Below, one piece after another: positions 8,301 through 16,025 of a stretch of 32,888 nt of DNA. Positions within the stretch are counted from its first letter, which is position 1. Each line of letters opens with the position of its first letter. The position numbers and the translations under genes are program-made. The stretch spans positions 1-32,888 of the forward strand of contig NZ_ATHO01000137.1 in NCBI RefSeq assembly GCF_000445065.1, given 5' to 3'. The stretch comes from Sphingobium quisquiliarum P25 (GTDB lineage Bacteria > Pseudomonadota > Alphaproteobacteria > Sphingomonadales > Sphingomonadaceae). The notes beneath the pieces were generated by a model that was not told the origin of the DNA, searched no databases, and saw only the letters and a program-made list of their open reading frames with translations.

Positions 8301-8621
8301 GCGGGCGAAATAGATGTCCGTCGCGTCCGAAAAGACCGCCGTGATCTGCGCGAAGCCGTTGCGGCTCAACGAGCGCGTATATTCCAGGCCGGGGGTGCCG
8401 GCGAGCGCGGTTTCGATTGGAAACGACACCTGCTTCTCGACCAGCTCGGGCGAGAGGGCAGGCGCGCGGACGTTGATCTGGACCTGATTGTTGGTGATGT
8501 CCGGCACCGCGTCGATCGGTAGCCGGTAGAGGGAAAAGGCGCCGATGGCGGCGACGATGACGGTGAGGAGCAGGACTAGCCAGCGCTTCTCGACCGCCCA
8601 GGTTACGATACGGGCGATCAT
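5376..8621 (-). CDS. czcA: CzcA-type heavy-metal RND efflux pump
   Basis: A 1081-residue inner-membrane proton/metal antiporter of the HME-RND family, the motor of a CzcCBA tripartite pump that moves Zn2+, Co2+ or Cd2+ from periplasm or cytosol to the outside. The first helix is followed by RLPIDAVPDITNNQVQ, typical of CzcA. The fourth transmembrane helix carries DFGLIVDGAVIIVEN with D424, D430 and E437, the three acidic residues used for proton coupling in CzcA of Cupriavidus. A loop at about 147-190 (rich in charged residues and Gly/Pro) is longer than in Cupriavidus CzcA. The C-terminal tail (about 1055-1081) is His/Glu-rich and could bind metal. The ATG follows the czcB stop after 3 nt. 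The full length argues for an intact pump. Confidence 0.96.
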   Translation of the reverse strand: MIARIVTWAVEKRWLVLLLTVIVAAIGAFSLYRLPIDAVPDITNNQVQINVRAPALSPELVEKQVSFPIETALAGTPGLEYTRSLSRNGFAQITAVFSDATDIYFARQQVGERLRGVQENLPDGVNPEMGPIATGLGEVYMYTVRLDHREDDKHKPGEPGQQPDGSYITPEGERLTTEEDKATYLRTAQDWIVTPLLKTTPGLAGVDSIGGYAKQFLVVPDVQKLASLGITLTDLGNALERNNTSVGGGFVNRNGEGLAVRSDALVRNASELARTVIATRNGVPITVEQVATVKTGQAIRMGSASENGTEVVVGTAIMRIGENSRIVSTAVAEKLKTINASLPPDVVIQPVLNRTELVNSTIKTVAKNLSEGAVLVIVVLFLLLGNFRAALIAALVIPITMMLTGFGMLRAGVSANLMSLGALDFGLIVDGAVIIVENALRRLAEQQHHEGRLLSVKERLATVAAAAREMIRPSVYGQAIIILVYVPLLTLTGVEGKTFGPMALTVIIALAFAFILSLTFVPAMIAIWLSKKVEEKDGRIITWLKKRYEPGLDRAMKRPTLTIGAGVGSLVVAALAFTTLGSVFLPQLDEGDLLIQSLRIPATSVQQSQAMQVPIERMMSKQPEVQFVYSKTGTAELAADPMPPNATDMFVILKPRKDWPDPELPKEELVSRIEGNLAKIPGNAYEITQPIQMRFNELIAGVRGDIAVKVFGDDFNQMNRTAEQIAAVLRRTQGAADVKVEQTTGLPMLDIRVNRDAMARLGVTAQDVQDTVTATIGGRTSGQIFEGDRRFPVVIRLSEAQRADIGLLQQVQVPVAGGGYVPLSSVAEIKVVDGPNQISRENGKRRVVVQANVRGRDVGSVVADAQAAIGSQLRLPAGTYLEWGGQFENLQSASERLKLVIPACFILILLLLYGALGSVRDAAIVFTGVPFALVGGVLLLFLRGMDFSISAAVGFIALSGIAVLNGLVMVSSIQDLIRSGMSREEAAHVGAMQRLRPVIMTALVASLGFVPMALGEGAGAEVQKPLATVVIGGLISATLLTLFVLPTLYARFGQKVIEKPEHYNEEHEGDDHGQTFVNNLA

Positions 8622-8624
8622 GGC

Positions 8625-9803
8625 TTAATCCTCGTGGCTCGCTTCGCCCTTGCCGATCTCGGCCTTGAGCGTGAAACTTCCGGTGGTGGCGATCTGTTCG
8701 TTGCCGGTCAGGCCCGACCGGACGATCACCGTGTCGCCCGACGCATCGCCGAGCTGGACCGGGGTCGCCTTGAAGCCGGTGGGCGTGCGCACGAACACGA
8801 CCGACTTGCCCTCGAAACTCTGGACCGCCGTCGTCGGCACGCGGACCGCCCCGCTCCCGCCGCTGCCCGTGAGCTGCACGGCTGCCGTCACAGGCTCGCC
8901 GACCCGCCATTCGCCACCGCGATTGTCGAGGGTGGCGAGCGCAGGCACGAGCCGCGTCTGCGGATCAAGCGCCGGCGACACGAAGGTCACGCGGGCGGTC
9001 GCCTGACGGCCTGCCGCCTTCACCAGCACCGTATTGCCGGGACGCACCCGGCCCGCATCCTCGGGCTTGAGATTAAGCGCGATCGACACCTGGCTCAGGT
9101 TGGCGATGCGATAGAGTTCGGCATCCGCCGCGACCGTTTGTCCCAGCGTCACGGGGCGCGCAATGATCTGGCCCGAGATCGGCGCGGCAATGCCGAGCCG
9201 GTTGAGCCCGCCGCCGCCGACACCCGCCGCCGAAACCATGCTCTGCGCCTGCGTCAGGGCGATCCGCGCCTCCGTCGCCGCTGTGCGGGCGGCGATCAGA
9301 TCCTGTTCAGGGGAGACTCTCTGCGCGAACAGCCGCTGTTCGCGCGCGAGGTTCGAATTAGCGAGCTGAAGCCGCGCCCGCGCCGCCTCGACCTCGCCCT
9401 TGATCTGCGCCGCCTCGCGGCTTTCGATGACCGCAATGGTCTGGCCGCGTCCGACCGATTGGCCGAGGTTACGGGTGAGCGCGACCACGCGTCCCGCAAT
9501 TGCGGCCGAGACGACCTGCGTTCCCTGTGGGTCGCCCTCGATGATCGCGGGCAGCTCGATCGTCCCGGCCCCGCCGATGATCGGCCGTCCGACCTGGACG
9601 CCCGCTGTGGCGATCTGGTCGGCACCCAATGTGACGACGCCTTCACCGGCATGACCGCCTTCAGCACCGCCCTTTTCCGTGCCCGCTGCCGTCTCATTGG
9701 CAGCTGCGCCTTCGGCAGTTGCCTCGTTTCCGCCATCCTTGCCGCCGCAGGCAGCCAAGAGCAGGGCGAGCGACGCCGCGCCCGCGAGATAAAAGCTCTT
9801 CAT
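8625..9803 (-). CDS. czcB: CzcB-type membrane-fusion (periplasmic adaptor) protein, lipoprotein
   Basis: About 392 residues. An N-terminal signal ends in the lipobox LLLAACGG, so the protein is probably anchored by a lipid. Next come a Gly/Glu/Ala-rich spacer with GGHAGEG, a barrel-sandwich half (VVSAAIAGRVVAL), an alpha-helical hairpin (about 135-195, with REQRLFAQRVSPEQDL), the second barrel-sandwich half (ISGQIIARPVTLGQTV) and a beta-barrel domain (RVTFVSPALDPQTRLVPA). This is the HlyD/RND adaptor layout bridging CzcA and CzcC. ATG at 9803 is chosen because GGGGG lies 7-8 nt upstream; a GTG one codon earlier is possible. The start shares one base with the czcC stop (TGATG). Confidence 0.94.
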   Translation of the reverse strand: MKSFYLAGAASLALLLAACGGKDGGNEATAEGAAANETAAGTEKGGAEGGHAGEGVVTLGADQIATAGVQVGRPIIGGAGTIELPAIIEGDPQGTQVVSAAIAGRVVALTRNLGQSVGRGQTIAVIESREAAQIKGEVEAARARLQLANSNLAREQRLFAQRVSPEQDLIAARTAATEARIALTQAQSMVSAAGVGGGGLNRLGIAAPISGQIIARPVTLGQTVAADAELYRIANLSQVSIALNLKPEDAGRVRPGNTVLVKAAGRQATARVTFVSPALDPQTRLVPALATLDNRGGEWRVGEPVTAAVQLTGSGGSGAVRVPTTAVQSFEGKSVVFVRTPTGFKATPVQLGDASGDTVIVRSGLTGNEQIATTGSFTLKAEIGKGEASHED

Positions 9804-11080
9804 CACTGATTCCCCCCATTGGGCGCACGAGCGGTCAGTCGCTCCACTTGCGCGCGGGCATTCTGGTAATTGGCAAGCGCGTCGATCGCGGCGACCCGCG
9901 TTTCGGCGAGCGTGCGTTCAGCATCGAGCAATTCGAGCTGGCCGAACTTGCCCTCGCGATAGCCGATCCGCGCGATGCGGGCGGCCTCCTGTGCAGCCGC
10001 CAGCGCCGGCCCCGACGCCGCACGAGCCGTCGTTGCGGCATTGGCCGCCTGCGCCTGCGCGTCCGTGATCGCCTGTTCGATGTCGAGCGCGGTCACGCGG
10101 CGCTGCGCATCCGCCTGGGTCCGCTGCGCGGTCGCCTGCGCAATCGCGGCGCGACCATTGTTGAACACCGGGATCGGGATCGACACGCTGAACACCGCCG
10201 CCATGTCGTTGGTCGCTTCCAGGCGGCGGATCGACGGCCCGACGTTCAGGTCAGGCACGCGATTGGCGCGCGCGAGCCGCACGCCGGCTTCGGCAATGGA
10301 GAAATCCGCGTTGGCTGCCGCCAGCGCGAGTGTGCCGGTCGTGTTGACCGGTGCCAACGGCCCATAGACGTTCACATCGGGAAGGCGATCGAGCAGCGTG
10401 TCATCGAGCAGGCCGTCGATCGGCCGTCCGATCCGACGCGCCAGATTGGCGCGGGCCGCCTCGGCCAAGCGAAGCTGCCGCTCCACATTGGCGTCGGCAT
10501 TGATACGCGCGACATCCGCGCGCTGTTGCTCGAGTGGCGATGCCCGCCCTGCCTGCACGCGAACGCTCGCGGCCCGCAGCGCATCGCTGGCGATCCGGGC
10601 CTGATCGCGGGCTGTCATTACCCGGCGATCGGCCGCGACCGCTTCGACATAGAGCTGCGTTACCTGAAGCCGGACATCCGCCGCGATGATCGCGGCCTGG
10701 ATCTCGGCCCGGGACAATTGCGCATTGGCGACCGCGACGCGGGCGCCGCGCTTGCCGCCTAGCTCGATCGGGATCGCAAAGCCGACCGTGGTTTCCGCGC
10801 TGCGGACCCCCCGATACGGCCCGGAGCCGATGACATTCTCGACTTGGCCTTGAACCACCGGATTGGGCCGCAAGCCGGCGACTGTGCGACCTGCACGGGC
10901 CGCGTCGATTCCAGCTGTCGCCGCTTCCGCAGCAGGGGCCGAACCGCCCGCTGCACTGACCGCTTGGTCAAGCGTGTAGACCGGCGCATCCTGCGCAACA
11001 GGCGCGGACGGTCCGACCTGCGCCTGCGCCATCGTGGCGCAAGACGCTGCGGCCAGCATGGCCGCGAGGATACGATTCAT
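9803..11080 (-). CDS. czcC: CzcC-type outer-membrane efflux factor
   Basis: A 425-residue TolC-superfamily protein that forms the outer-membrane exit duct for CzcAB. The signal peptide ends around AQAQVG. The body consists of long Ala/Arg/Gln-rich helices in two homologous halves, with LRPNPVVQGQVENV and VPDLNVGPSIRRLEATNDMAAVFSVSIPIPVFN as the beta-strand segments and GYREGKFGQLELLDAERTL near the end, the usual OEP pattern. AGGAG lies 10 nt upstream of the ATG. Its gene follows a small His-rich periplasmic protein after 60 nt and overlaps czcB by one to three bases. Length and both repeats look complete. Confidence 0.94.
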   Translation of the reverse strand: MNRILAAMLAAASCATMAQAQVGPSAPVAQDAPVYTLDQAVSAAGGSAPAAEAATAGIDAARAGRTVAGLRPNPVVQGQVENVIGSGPYRGVRSAETTVGFAIPIELGGKRGARVAVANAQLSRAEIQAAIIAADVRLQVTQLYVEAVAADRRVMTARDQARIASDALRAASVRVQAGRASPLEQQRADVARINADANVERQLRLAEAARANLARRIGRPIDGLLDDTLLDRLPDVNVYGPLAPVNTTGTLALAAANADFSIAEAGVRLARANRVPDLNVGPSIRRLEATNDMAAVFSVSIPIPVFNNGRAAIAQATAQRTQADAQRRVTALDIEQAITDAQAQAANAATTARAASGPALAAAQEAARIARIGYREGKFGQLELLDAERTLAETRVAAIDALANYQNARAQVERLTARAPNGGNQ

Positions 11081-11140
11081 GAAAATAGGACTCCTGACGA
11101 TGATCGACAGGGGCGCGCCAACGCACGCCCAAATCGGACG

Positions 11141-11470
11141 TCAGGCTTGGGGGGGCCTCAAATGGACCATGCCGGTGCGGCCGTCGAGCGACGCAGAGGC
11201 GGAGATTGTCGGCTTGGGCACTGTGAGGACGGGGGTATATTCCATCGTCGTGCGCGCAGGCGCGCCGACGTCGTGTCCGTGACAATAATTGTGATGATGC
11301 GGGACATTCTTGTCCGAGTCCGATGGCACCTGATCGATGTCACCGGCGGTATGGACCGTGAACTCAACGCCCGCGATGCTTCCCCCCGCCAGATCGGCGG
11401 CATGGGCCATGCCGGAGAAGCTGGTCAGGACCAGCATCAGGCATGTCAGGAAAGGCAAAAAGGCTCGCAC
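11141..11470 (-). CDS. Small His-rich periplasmic protein upstream of czcCBA (CzcI-like in position)
   Basis: A 109-residue protein starting at GTG 11470, with GAGG upstream and a signal peptide ending MAHAADL. The mature part of about 85 residues contains HHHNYCHGHD at about residue 58, a plausible metal-binding cluster, and otherwise Pro/Ser/Thr-rich sequence. It lies 60 nt upstream of czcC and 40 nt downstream of the FTR1 gene. Small His-rich periplasmic proteins such as CzcI or CnrX occupy this position in other metal operons, but I see no clear domain match. Metal buffering or sensing is inferred from position and the His cluster only. Confidence 0.72.
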   Translation of the reverse strand: MRAFLPFLTCLMLVLTSFSGMAHAADLAGGSIAGVEFTVHTAGDIDQVPSDSDKNVPHHHNYCHGHDVGAPARTTMEYTPVLTVPKPTISASASLDGRTGMVHLRPPQA

Positions 11471-11510
11471 TAGCTTGCCTCTATCACGGAAGGGTTTTCA
11501 TGTCATTGCA

Positions 11511-13478
11511 CTAATTCGAACCAAGGGTCACTGAGCCGGAACCCGAGCGGGATCGGTCGCGCCCGTTCCAGGCGAACCCGACCGCAATGGCGACCGCCAT
11601 CAGGAGTTGCGCCAGCACCGATTGCCAAGTGGGAAACACGCCGAGCATCGACAGCCGTGGCACGTCCGCGAGCGGTGCGATGTTGATAAGGCCGGCTTCC
11701 TGGAGCGCGGCGACGCCTTTACCCGCCAGCACGACGGTCAGGACCGCCATGAGCCAGGAGCTATAGCGGAAGAACTGCGCGATCGGCAGCTTGCGACTGT
11801 AGCGAAGCATGGCCCAAGCGATCAGGCTGAGCAGTCCAATCGCCGACCCGGCCCCCGCGAGAAGCATCCCGTTGTCACCTTGCGCCGAAAGCGCGGCATA
11901 GAACAGGATCGTCTCGAAGACCTCGCGATAAACTACGACGAACGCCAGCCCGAACAGGAACCAGCCCGACCCGCCCGAGAGCGCCCGCGACATCTTCTCG
12001 CGAATATAGCGCTGCCACTGATCGGCCTGCGCCTTGCCGTGCATCCAAATCCCGACCGAGAGCAGCACGACCGCGGCGAACAGCGAGCCAAACCCTTCCG
12101 TCAGCTCCCGGCTCGCACCGCTGATCCCGATCGCATAGGTGGCGACCGCCCAGGTGATCCCGCCCGCGATGATCGCGCTGACCCAGCCGCCATGCACGTA
12201 CCGCAGCGCCTCGCCGCGCTCGGCTTTACGCAGGAACGCGATCATGGCGACAACGATGAGCAGGGCTTCGAGCCCTTCACGCAGCAGGATCGTGAACGCG
12301 CCCAGGAACGTGGACGCTTCGGTGGCGGCATCAGGCGCGAGCGCCGCTTCCGCATCGTCGAAAAGGCCGCCCAGTACTGCGACCTTCTCCGCGAGATCAT
12401 CGGGCGACGCGCCCCGGTCGATCGAGGCGCGGAACTCCCCCATCGCGCCCTCGATTCGACCCATCAGCGTCGCGTCGCGCGCGGTGAGTGTTGGCTCGAT
12501 CGGCTCGAACCCATCGAGATAGGCCGACAGCGCCAGCTCTTTCGCCATGCGCGCATCGCCGCGCCGCGCAGCCGCCACGCTTTCGGCGAGTTTGGCGCGG
12601 GCGACCGCGAGCGAGCCGGGAGCCTGTTGTATCACCTGTTCGGGATGACGACGCAGGAACGCGAGCACTGGGTCAGCCTTGGCGTCGCCGATCGCCGCGC
12701 CGAGCGCGGCCGGGGTGAGCGCGACCAGGGTTTTCAGGTCCGGAATGCGCCGGCGAAGGGTCGGGTCGGATTTCCAAAGCCGCTCGCCTTCGCGCGCCTG
12801 CGCATCCGTGAAGGCGAAGCTCCCGGCTCGGAATGCTAACGCCCAGCGCTGATCGTTGGGCAGATCGGCGAAGCTCTGCATCGCGGTCCCGTCGATGCCT
12901 TGCGTCACCACCTGATAGAGCGCGAACACGCTGCGCTGGCGCGCGCGCTCGGCATCGGTGAAAGCAATCGGGGGCGTAGCGAGCTTGGCGGCGTCAGGGC
13001 CACGGCCGTTGCCCGTCATCCCGTGGCAGGACGCGCAGGATTGTCGGAACAGTGCATCGCTGGAGACGAGGTTCGGAGCCTTATCGGGCGCGAGCGGCAC
13101 CGGGTAGGCGCGCAACAGATCGGCCGCGAGCCCGTGCGCCAATGTTGCCACCTGTTCAGTCGGTCCCTTTTCCGCGATCACCGCCTGGAGGTTGGCAGCC
13201 CGCTGGATGAGGGCTTGACGCTCCGGCTTCGCCGGCAGGCCCTGAAGCCGTGTCGAGACCGACGCGGCGAACTCCGTCATCTCGGCATATTCCGACGTGC
13301 TCTTGATCCGACCGTTGGCGACCGCGCCGCCATAATCGACGGCCATATAGTCGAGCAGCCGCCATGCGGTTTGCACGTCGCCGGGTTCGGCGATTGCCGC
13401 AGCAGGGATCAGCAGCGCCGCGAGCGCGGAGAGCAGCCGCAACGAGAGCATTGCCCGGATCAACGCGAGCAGACGCAC
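11511..13478 (-). CDS. FTR1-family iron permease fused to an N-terminal cytochrome c domain
   Basis: A 655-residue protein starting at GTG 13478, which overlaps the TAG of the CDF gene (TAGTG) with GGGAGAG upstream. It has a signal peptide (cleavage near AAAIAEP), then a cytochrome c domain with CASCH at 148-152 and a possible axial Met in GTAMQSF at about 200. A helical EfeO-like or linker region follows (about 270-390), then the FTR1 membrane domain from about 390 with REGLE at 400-404 and REVFE at 518-522, the two R-E-x-x-E iron-binding helices. FTR1 permeases take up Fe3+ generated by an oxidase; the fused haem domain could pass electrons. Two ExxE-type motifs and all helices appear intact. 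Its place among metal exporters suggests iron replacement during metal stress, or export of another cation. Confidence 0.9.
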   Translation of the reverse strand: MRLLALIRAMLSLRLLSALAALLIPAAAIAEPGDVQTAWRLLDYMAVDYGGAVANGRIKSTSEYAEMTEFAASVSTRLQGLPAKPERQALIQRAANLQAVIAEKGPTEQVATLAHGLAADLLRAYPVPLAPDKAPNLVSSDALFRQSCASCHGMTGNGRGPDAAKLATPPIAFTDAERARQRSVFALYQVVTQGIDGTAMQSFADLPNDQRWALAFRAGSFAFTDAQAREGERLWKSDPTLRRRIPDLKTLVALTPAALGAAIGDAKADPVLAFLRRHPEQVIQQAPGSLAVARAKLAESVAAARRGDARMAKELALSAYLDGFEPIEPTLTARDATLMGRIEGAMGEFRASIDRGASPDDLAEKVAVLGGLFDDAEAALAPDAATEASTFLGAFTILLREGLEALLIVVAMIAFLRKAERGEALRYVHGGWVSAIIAGGITWAVATYAIGISGASRELTEGFGSLFAAVVLLSVGIWMHGKAQADQWQRYIREKMSRALSGGSGWFLFGLAFVVVYREVFETILFYAALSAQGDNGMLLAGAGSAIGLLSLIAWAMLRYSRKLPIAQFFRYSSWLMAVLTVVLAGKGVAALQEAGLINIAPLADVPRLSMLGVFPTWQSVLAQLLMAVAIAVGFAWNGRDRSRSGSGSVTLGSN

Positions 13479-14104
13479 TACCGCTCTCCCAATTCGCGCC
13501 GAGCGCCAGTGACGATTTCATAAGCGGAGTGGAGGAACAGGAGGGCGATGAGGCCGGCGACGGCGAGGTCCGGCCAGGCGCTTCCTGTCCACGCCACCAG
13601 ACCGGCCGCGGCGATCACCGCCACGTTGGCGAGCGCGTCGTTGCGGCTGAACAGCCAGATCGCGCGAACATTGGCGTCCCCTTCCCGGAAACGCGCAAGC
13701 ACCAAGGCGGACACGACATTGATCGCGAGCGCGACAACGCCGATTGTGCCCATCAGTTCGGCATCGGGCGCGGTTGCGTTCAGGGCGCGCCAAATCGCGA
13801 AACCGATTACGCCCACGCCAAGCGCACCGAGAAACAACCCCTGCGTCAGCGCGACCTTTGCCCTCGCCCGTGCGGACCAGGCAAGCGCGAGAAGACCGAT
13901 AAGGCTGATCGACCCGTCCCCGAGAAAATCGAGGGAATCCGCTTTCAGCGCTTGGCTATCGGCGATGAACCCGCCGAACAGCTCGGCGACTCCGAAGCCG
14001 AGGTTGAGCACCACGACGGTCAGCAGCGCACGGCGATAGGCCGGATCGGTTTGCGCGCGCGCGGGCTCCCCGTGGCACCCGCAGCTTTCGGTAGAAGCAT
14101 TCAT
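13478..14104 (-). CDS. Short CDF-family cation efflux protein, first gene of the metal operon
   Basis: A 208-residue membrane protein. The N-terminus MNASTESCGCHGE has Cys and His that could contact metal. The second helix has ADSLDFLGDG (DxxxD) and the fifth SRNDALANVAV (Asp plus Asn, with Phe where classical CDFs have His). The protein ends after the sixth helix (RRELGER), so it too lacks the cytoplasmic C-terminal domain. It is divergent from merR and directly downstream of the MerR-type promoter. ATG at 14104 has AAGGAAGG upstream; the open frame extends past merR's start on the other strand but that part is not coding. The stop TAG overlaps the FTR1 GTG. Confidence 0.9.
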   Translation of the reverse strand: MNASTESCGCHGEPARAQTDPAYRRALLTVVVLNLGFGVAELFGGFIADSQALKADSLDFLGDGSISLIGLLALAWSARARAKVALTQGLFLGALGVGVIGFAIWRALNATAPDAELMGTIGVVALAINVVSALVLARFREGDANVRAIWLFSRNDALANVAVIAAAGLVAWTGSAWPDLAVAGLIALLFLHSAYEIVTGARRELGER

Positions 14105-14111
14105 GCGGCCT

Positions 14112-14142
14112 TCCTTACCACCTCCAGTCGCTGTAGAAGCAA
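14112..14142 (-). promoter_or_regulatory. MerR-type promoter/operator for the metal operon
   Basis: On the minus strand a TTGCTT box (14137-14142) and a weak TAAGGA box (14112-14117) are separated by 19 bp, longer than the usual 17 and typical of promoters twisted into shape by MerR proteins. The spacer holds an imperfect dyad, CACCTCCAG-TCG-CTGTAGAAG on the plus strand (14119-14139, 6 of 9 pairs), like CadR/ZntR operators. The -10 box is close to the ATG, so the transcript would be nearly leaderless or the start lies elsewhere. Confidence 0.55.
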
Positions 14143-14179
14143 GCGAAATGTGCGACACGTTCGCATAAGCAAGGATGGC

Positions 14180-14599
14180 ATGATGAAGCCGGTGATGATT
14201 GGGCAGCTCGCCAGCGAGACCTCGACGAAGGTGACGACGATCCGCTTTTATGAGTCGATCGGGTTGCTCCGATCCGCCCCTCGCACGGCGTCGGGTCGCA
14301 GAACCTACGATGCCAGTGACATTGAGCGTTTGCACTTCATCCGCAACGGTCGCCGGCTTGGCTTCTCCGTCGACGAGATCCGTTCGTTGATGGGGCTGGC
14401 GCAGAACCCGGACCAGGATTGTGGTGCCGCCTCAGCTATCGCTGCTCAGCACCTCAAGGATGTGGAGGAGAGACTGGCGCAACTCGCGGTGTTGCGGGAT
14501 GAGTTGGCAATGCTCAGCCAGAGCTGCACCAAGGCGCGCATGGCCGATTGTCGGATCATGAAGGCGATCGGCAAAGGCCACCCTCAAGCCGATCAATAA
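14180..14599 (+). CDS. MerR-family metal-responsive regulator (CadR/ZntR/PbrR-like)
   Basis: 139 residues. An N-terminal winged helix opens MIGQLASETSTKVTTIRFYE, followed by LLRSAPRTASGRRTY and DIERLHFIRNGRRLGFSVDEI, all standard MerR features. A dimerisation helix leads to the metal site. Cys81 (NPDQDC), Cys116 (SQSC) and Cys124 (MADC) sit where Zn/Cd/Pb sensors of the ZntR/CadR group carry their ligands (79, 114-115, 124 in ZntR); the extra His of ZntR is missing. AAGGA precedes ATG 14180; a second ATG follows directly. The gene is divergent from the CDF gene with a MerR-type operator between them, so it likely activates the whole minus-strand operon on metal binding. It converges with the protease gene, stops overlapping by 7 bp. 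Confidence 0.92.
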   Translation: MMKPVMIGQLASETSTKVTTIRFYESIGLLRSAPRTASGRRTYDASDIERLHFIRNGRRLGFSVDEIRSLMGLAQNPDQDCGAASAIAAQHLKDVEERLAQLAVLRDELAMLSQSCTKARMADCRIMKAIGKGHPQADQ

Positions 14600-15795
14600 T
14601 AATCGGCCAGCCTGAGCTCGCGCACATCACCCGAGGCCATCGTCAGCTTTACGAGGGTGCCAGCAGGCCGGGAGCGCACTTGCCAGAGCTCCCCACGCGT
14701 ATAGTTCGCATCGATCGAATGGCCGTTCACCGCCACGATCCGGTCGCCGACCGCCCAGCCAGCCTTTTCCGCGGGACTGTTCGCCGCCACATGAACAACG
14801 GTGAGCGCCGTTGGTGAGGCTGCGAGGCCAAGGCCGCTACGGTCCTTCAGCATCGGCAGGCGACGACGAGGACCGAGTGGCCGGAGCCACACGAATCCGG
14901 CGGTCACGTCGAACACCACGTCGAATTGAGCGATCAGCGGTAGGCCGACATTGCCAACCGTGCTGGTGGAGAGCCAAGCTCTCATCCCGAGTGTGGGGAC
15001 GTTCGAGACGCCAAGCCCTTCGATGTTGATGTTCTGGATCGTGAAAGCATCGTTGATACGCACACCATCGACGCCGCCGATCGCCGCGGTCGAGACGAGC
15101 TTCCCGTTCAACAGCCCTTGATCGCGGGCATAGGCCGACGAGAGCATCAGCGCGGCCGAGCTGCCAAGATCGATCATCAAGGGCACGGGAGGCAAACCCG
15201 AGACGGAAGCTCGAATGAACAGCTCCTGCTTGGCACCGCGCCCGAGCGCGACAGCGCGCCAGTCGGGACCGGCGAGAAACGTGCCTGACTTGACGACCGC
15301 CATACGCCTTTTCGCGAAATCGAGCGCGATGCAGCTACCCGTGAACATATCGGCACCGAGGAGGATATCGATCGGTCGTCCGAAGGCCGCCGACACTGAA
15401 CTCAGATCACCAACGACGGCAAAGGGTAAGCGACGGGTTTCGCGGGCGAGCTGTACGTCGATGTCGCGGACCAGCAGCACCGGGGCCTTGGCGCTCAGCC
15501 CGCTAATCATGCGCCGCTCACCATCGTTCAAGCCGAGCTTCGCCGCGAGCGCCGTGCTCATGATCGACGCGCCGCTGCCACTGTCGAGCACCGCCCGCAC
15601 CGGCACTCCGCGCACTTGTGCCGAAACAAGGAGGGTATCACCCGTGCCGACTTCCAGCGGCTCCCATTCGAGGTGAGCCGCACCGAAGTTCCACGAGCCC
15701 GCAGACCGGGAAGTCTGTCGCGCGAGCGTTGGAGAACCGAGCACCAAGCCGGTTCCACAGGCCACCAGCCGCGCCACTAATGAGCGTCGAGACAT
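14593..15795 (-). CDS. Retropepsin-like aspartyl protease with C-terminal PDZ domain
   Basis: 400 residues from ATG 15795. The N-terminus MSRRSLVARL plus a hydrophobic stretch looks like a Tat or Sec signal, so it is probably exported. Two retropepsin-like halves follow: VLDSGSGASIM with D71-S-G, then PIDILLGADMF, and later MIDLGSSAALM with D209-L-G and VGNVGLPLIAQFDVVFD. The second motif has Leu in place of the Ser/Thr of the D-S/T-G catalytic triplet, so that half may be weak or inactive. A PDZ domain (about 330-395) has GLGLAASPTALTVVHVAANSPAEKAGWAVGD. Such proteins occur in many proteobacteria with unclear substrates. The start is chosen because the longer frame (15882) has no ribosome site and an unlikely N-terminus. 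Confidence 0.85.
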   Translation of the reverse strand: MSRRSLVARLVACGTGLVLGSPTLARQTSRSAGSWNFGAAHLEWEPLEVGTGDTLLVSAQVRGVPVRAVLDSGSGASIMSTALAAKLGLNDGERRMISGLSAKAPVLLVRDIDVQLARETRRLPFAVVGDLSSVSAAFGRPIDILLGADMFTGSCIALDFAKRRMAVVKSGTFLAGPDWRAVALGRGAKQELFIRASVSGLPPVPLMIDLGSSAALMLSSAYARDQGLLNGKLVSTAAIGGVDGVRINDAFTIQNINIEGLGVSNVPTLGMRAWLSTSTVGNVGLPLIAQFDVVFDVTAGFVWLRPLGPRRRLPMLKDRSGLGLAASPTALTVVHVAANSPAEKAGWAVGDRIVAVNGHSIDANYTRGELWQVRSRPAGTLVKLTMASGDVRELRLADYY

Positions 15796-16025
15796 ACCGA
15801 TTGCTTCAACACGGGCCGTCAAAAAGCCACCTCCAGCCCCCCGTCCGCAGGAGAGCAAATTGCGGTTACATGCTCCAGCCACTGGAGGAGCAAGTGCTTT
15901 TGGTGCGCCCGAAAATCCTCAGAAGCGCTTGGAGAACTTTAGATGAAGGATGGTGCAGACCGCTTAGATGCCTTCCCGATAACGAACGGTTCCGGGGGAC
16001 GCTGGGCCGATCGGGACCGCGAACG
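15796..16025. other. Non-coding gap between the protease gene and the transposon
   Basis: I see no convincing gene in these 230 bases. They would hold the promoter of the protease gene (minus strand) and the left flank of the transposon. A small perfect dyad, CTCCAG-CCA-CTGGAG, lies near 15871-15885. The 10-mer GATCGGGACC at 16009-16018 recurs inverted at 19119-19128 on the far side of the transposon. Confidence 0.5.

Noticed and set aside
5700..8522. 940-codon open frame on the plus strand
   Set aside because: Lies entirely antisense to czcA; rich in His, Arg and Asp as expected of a reverse-strand shadow.
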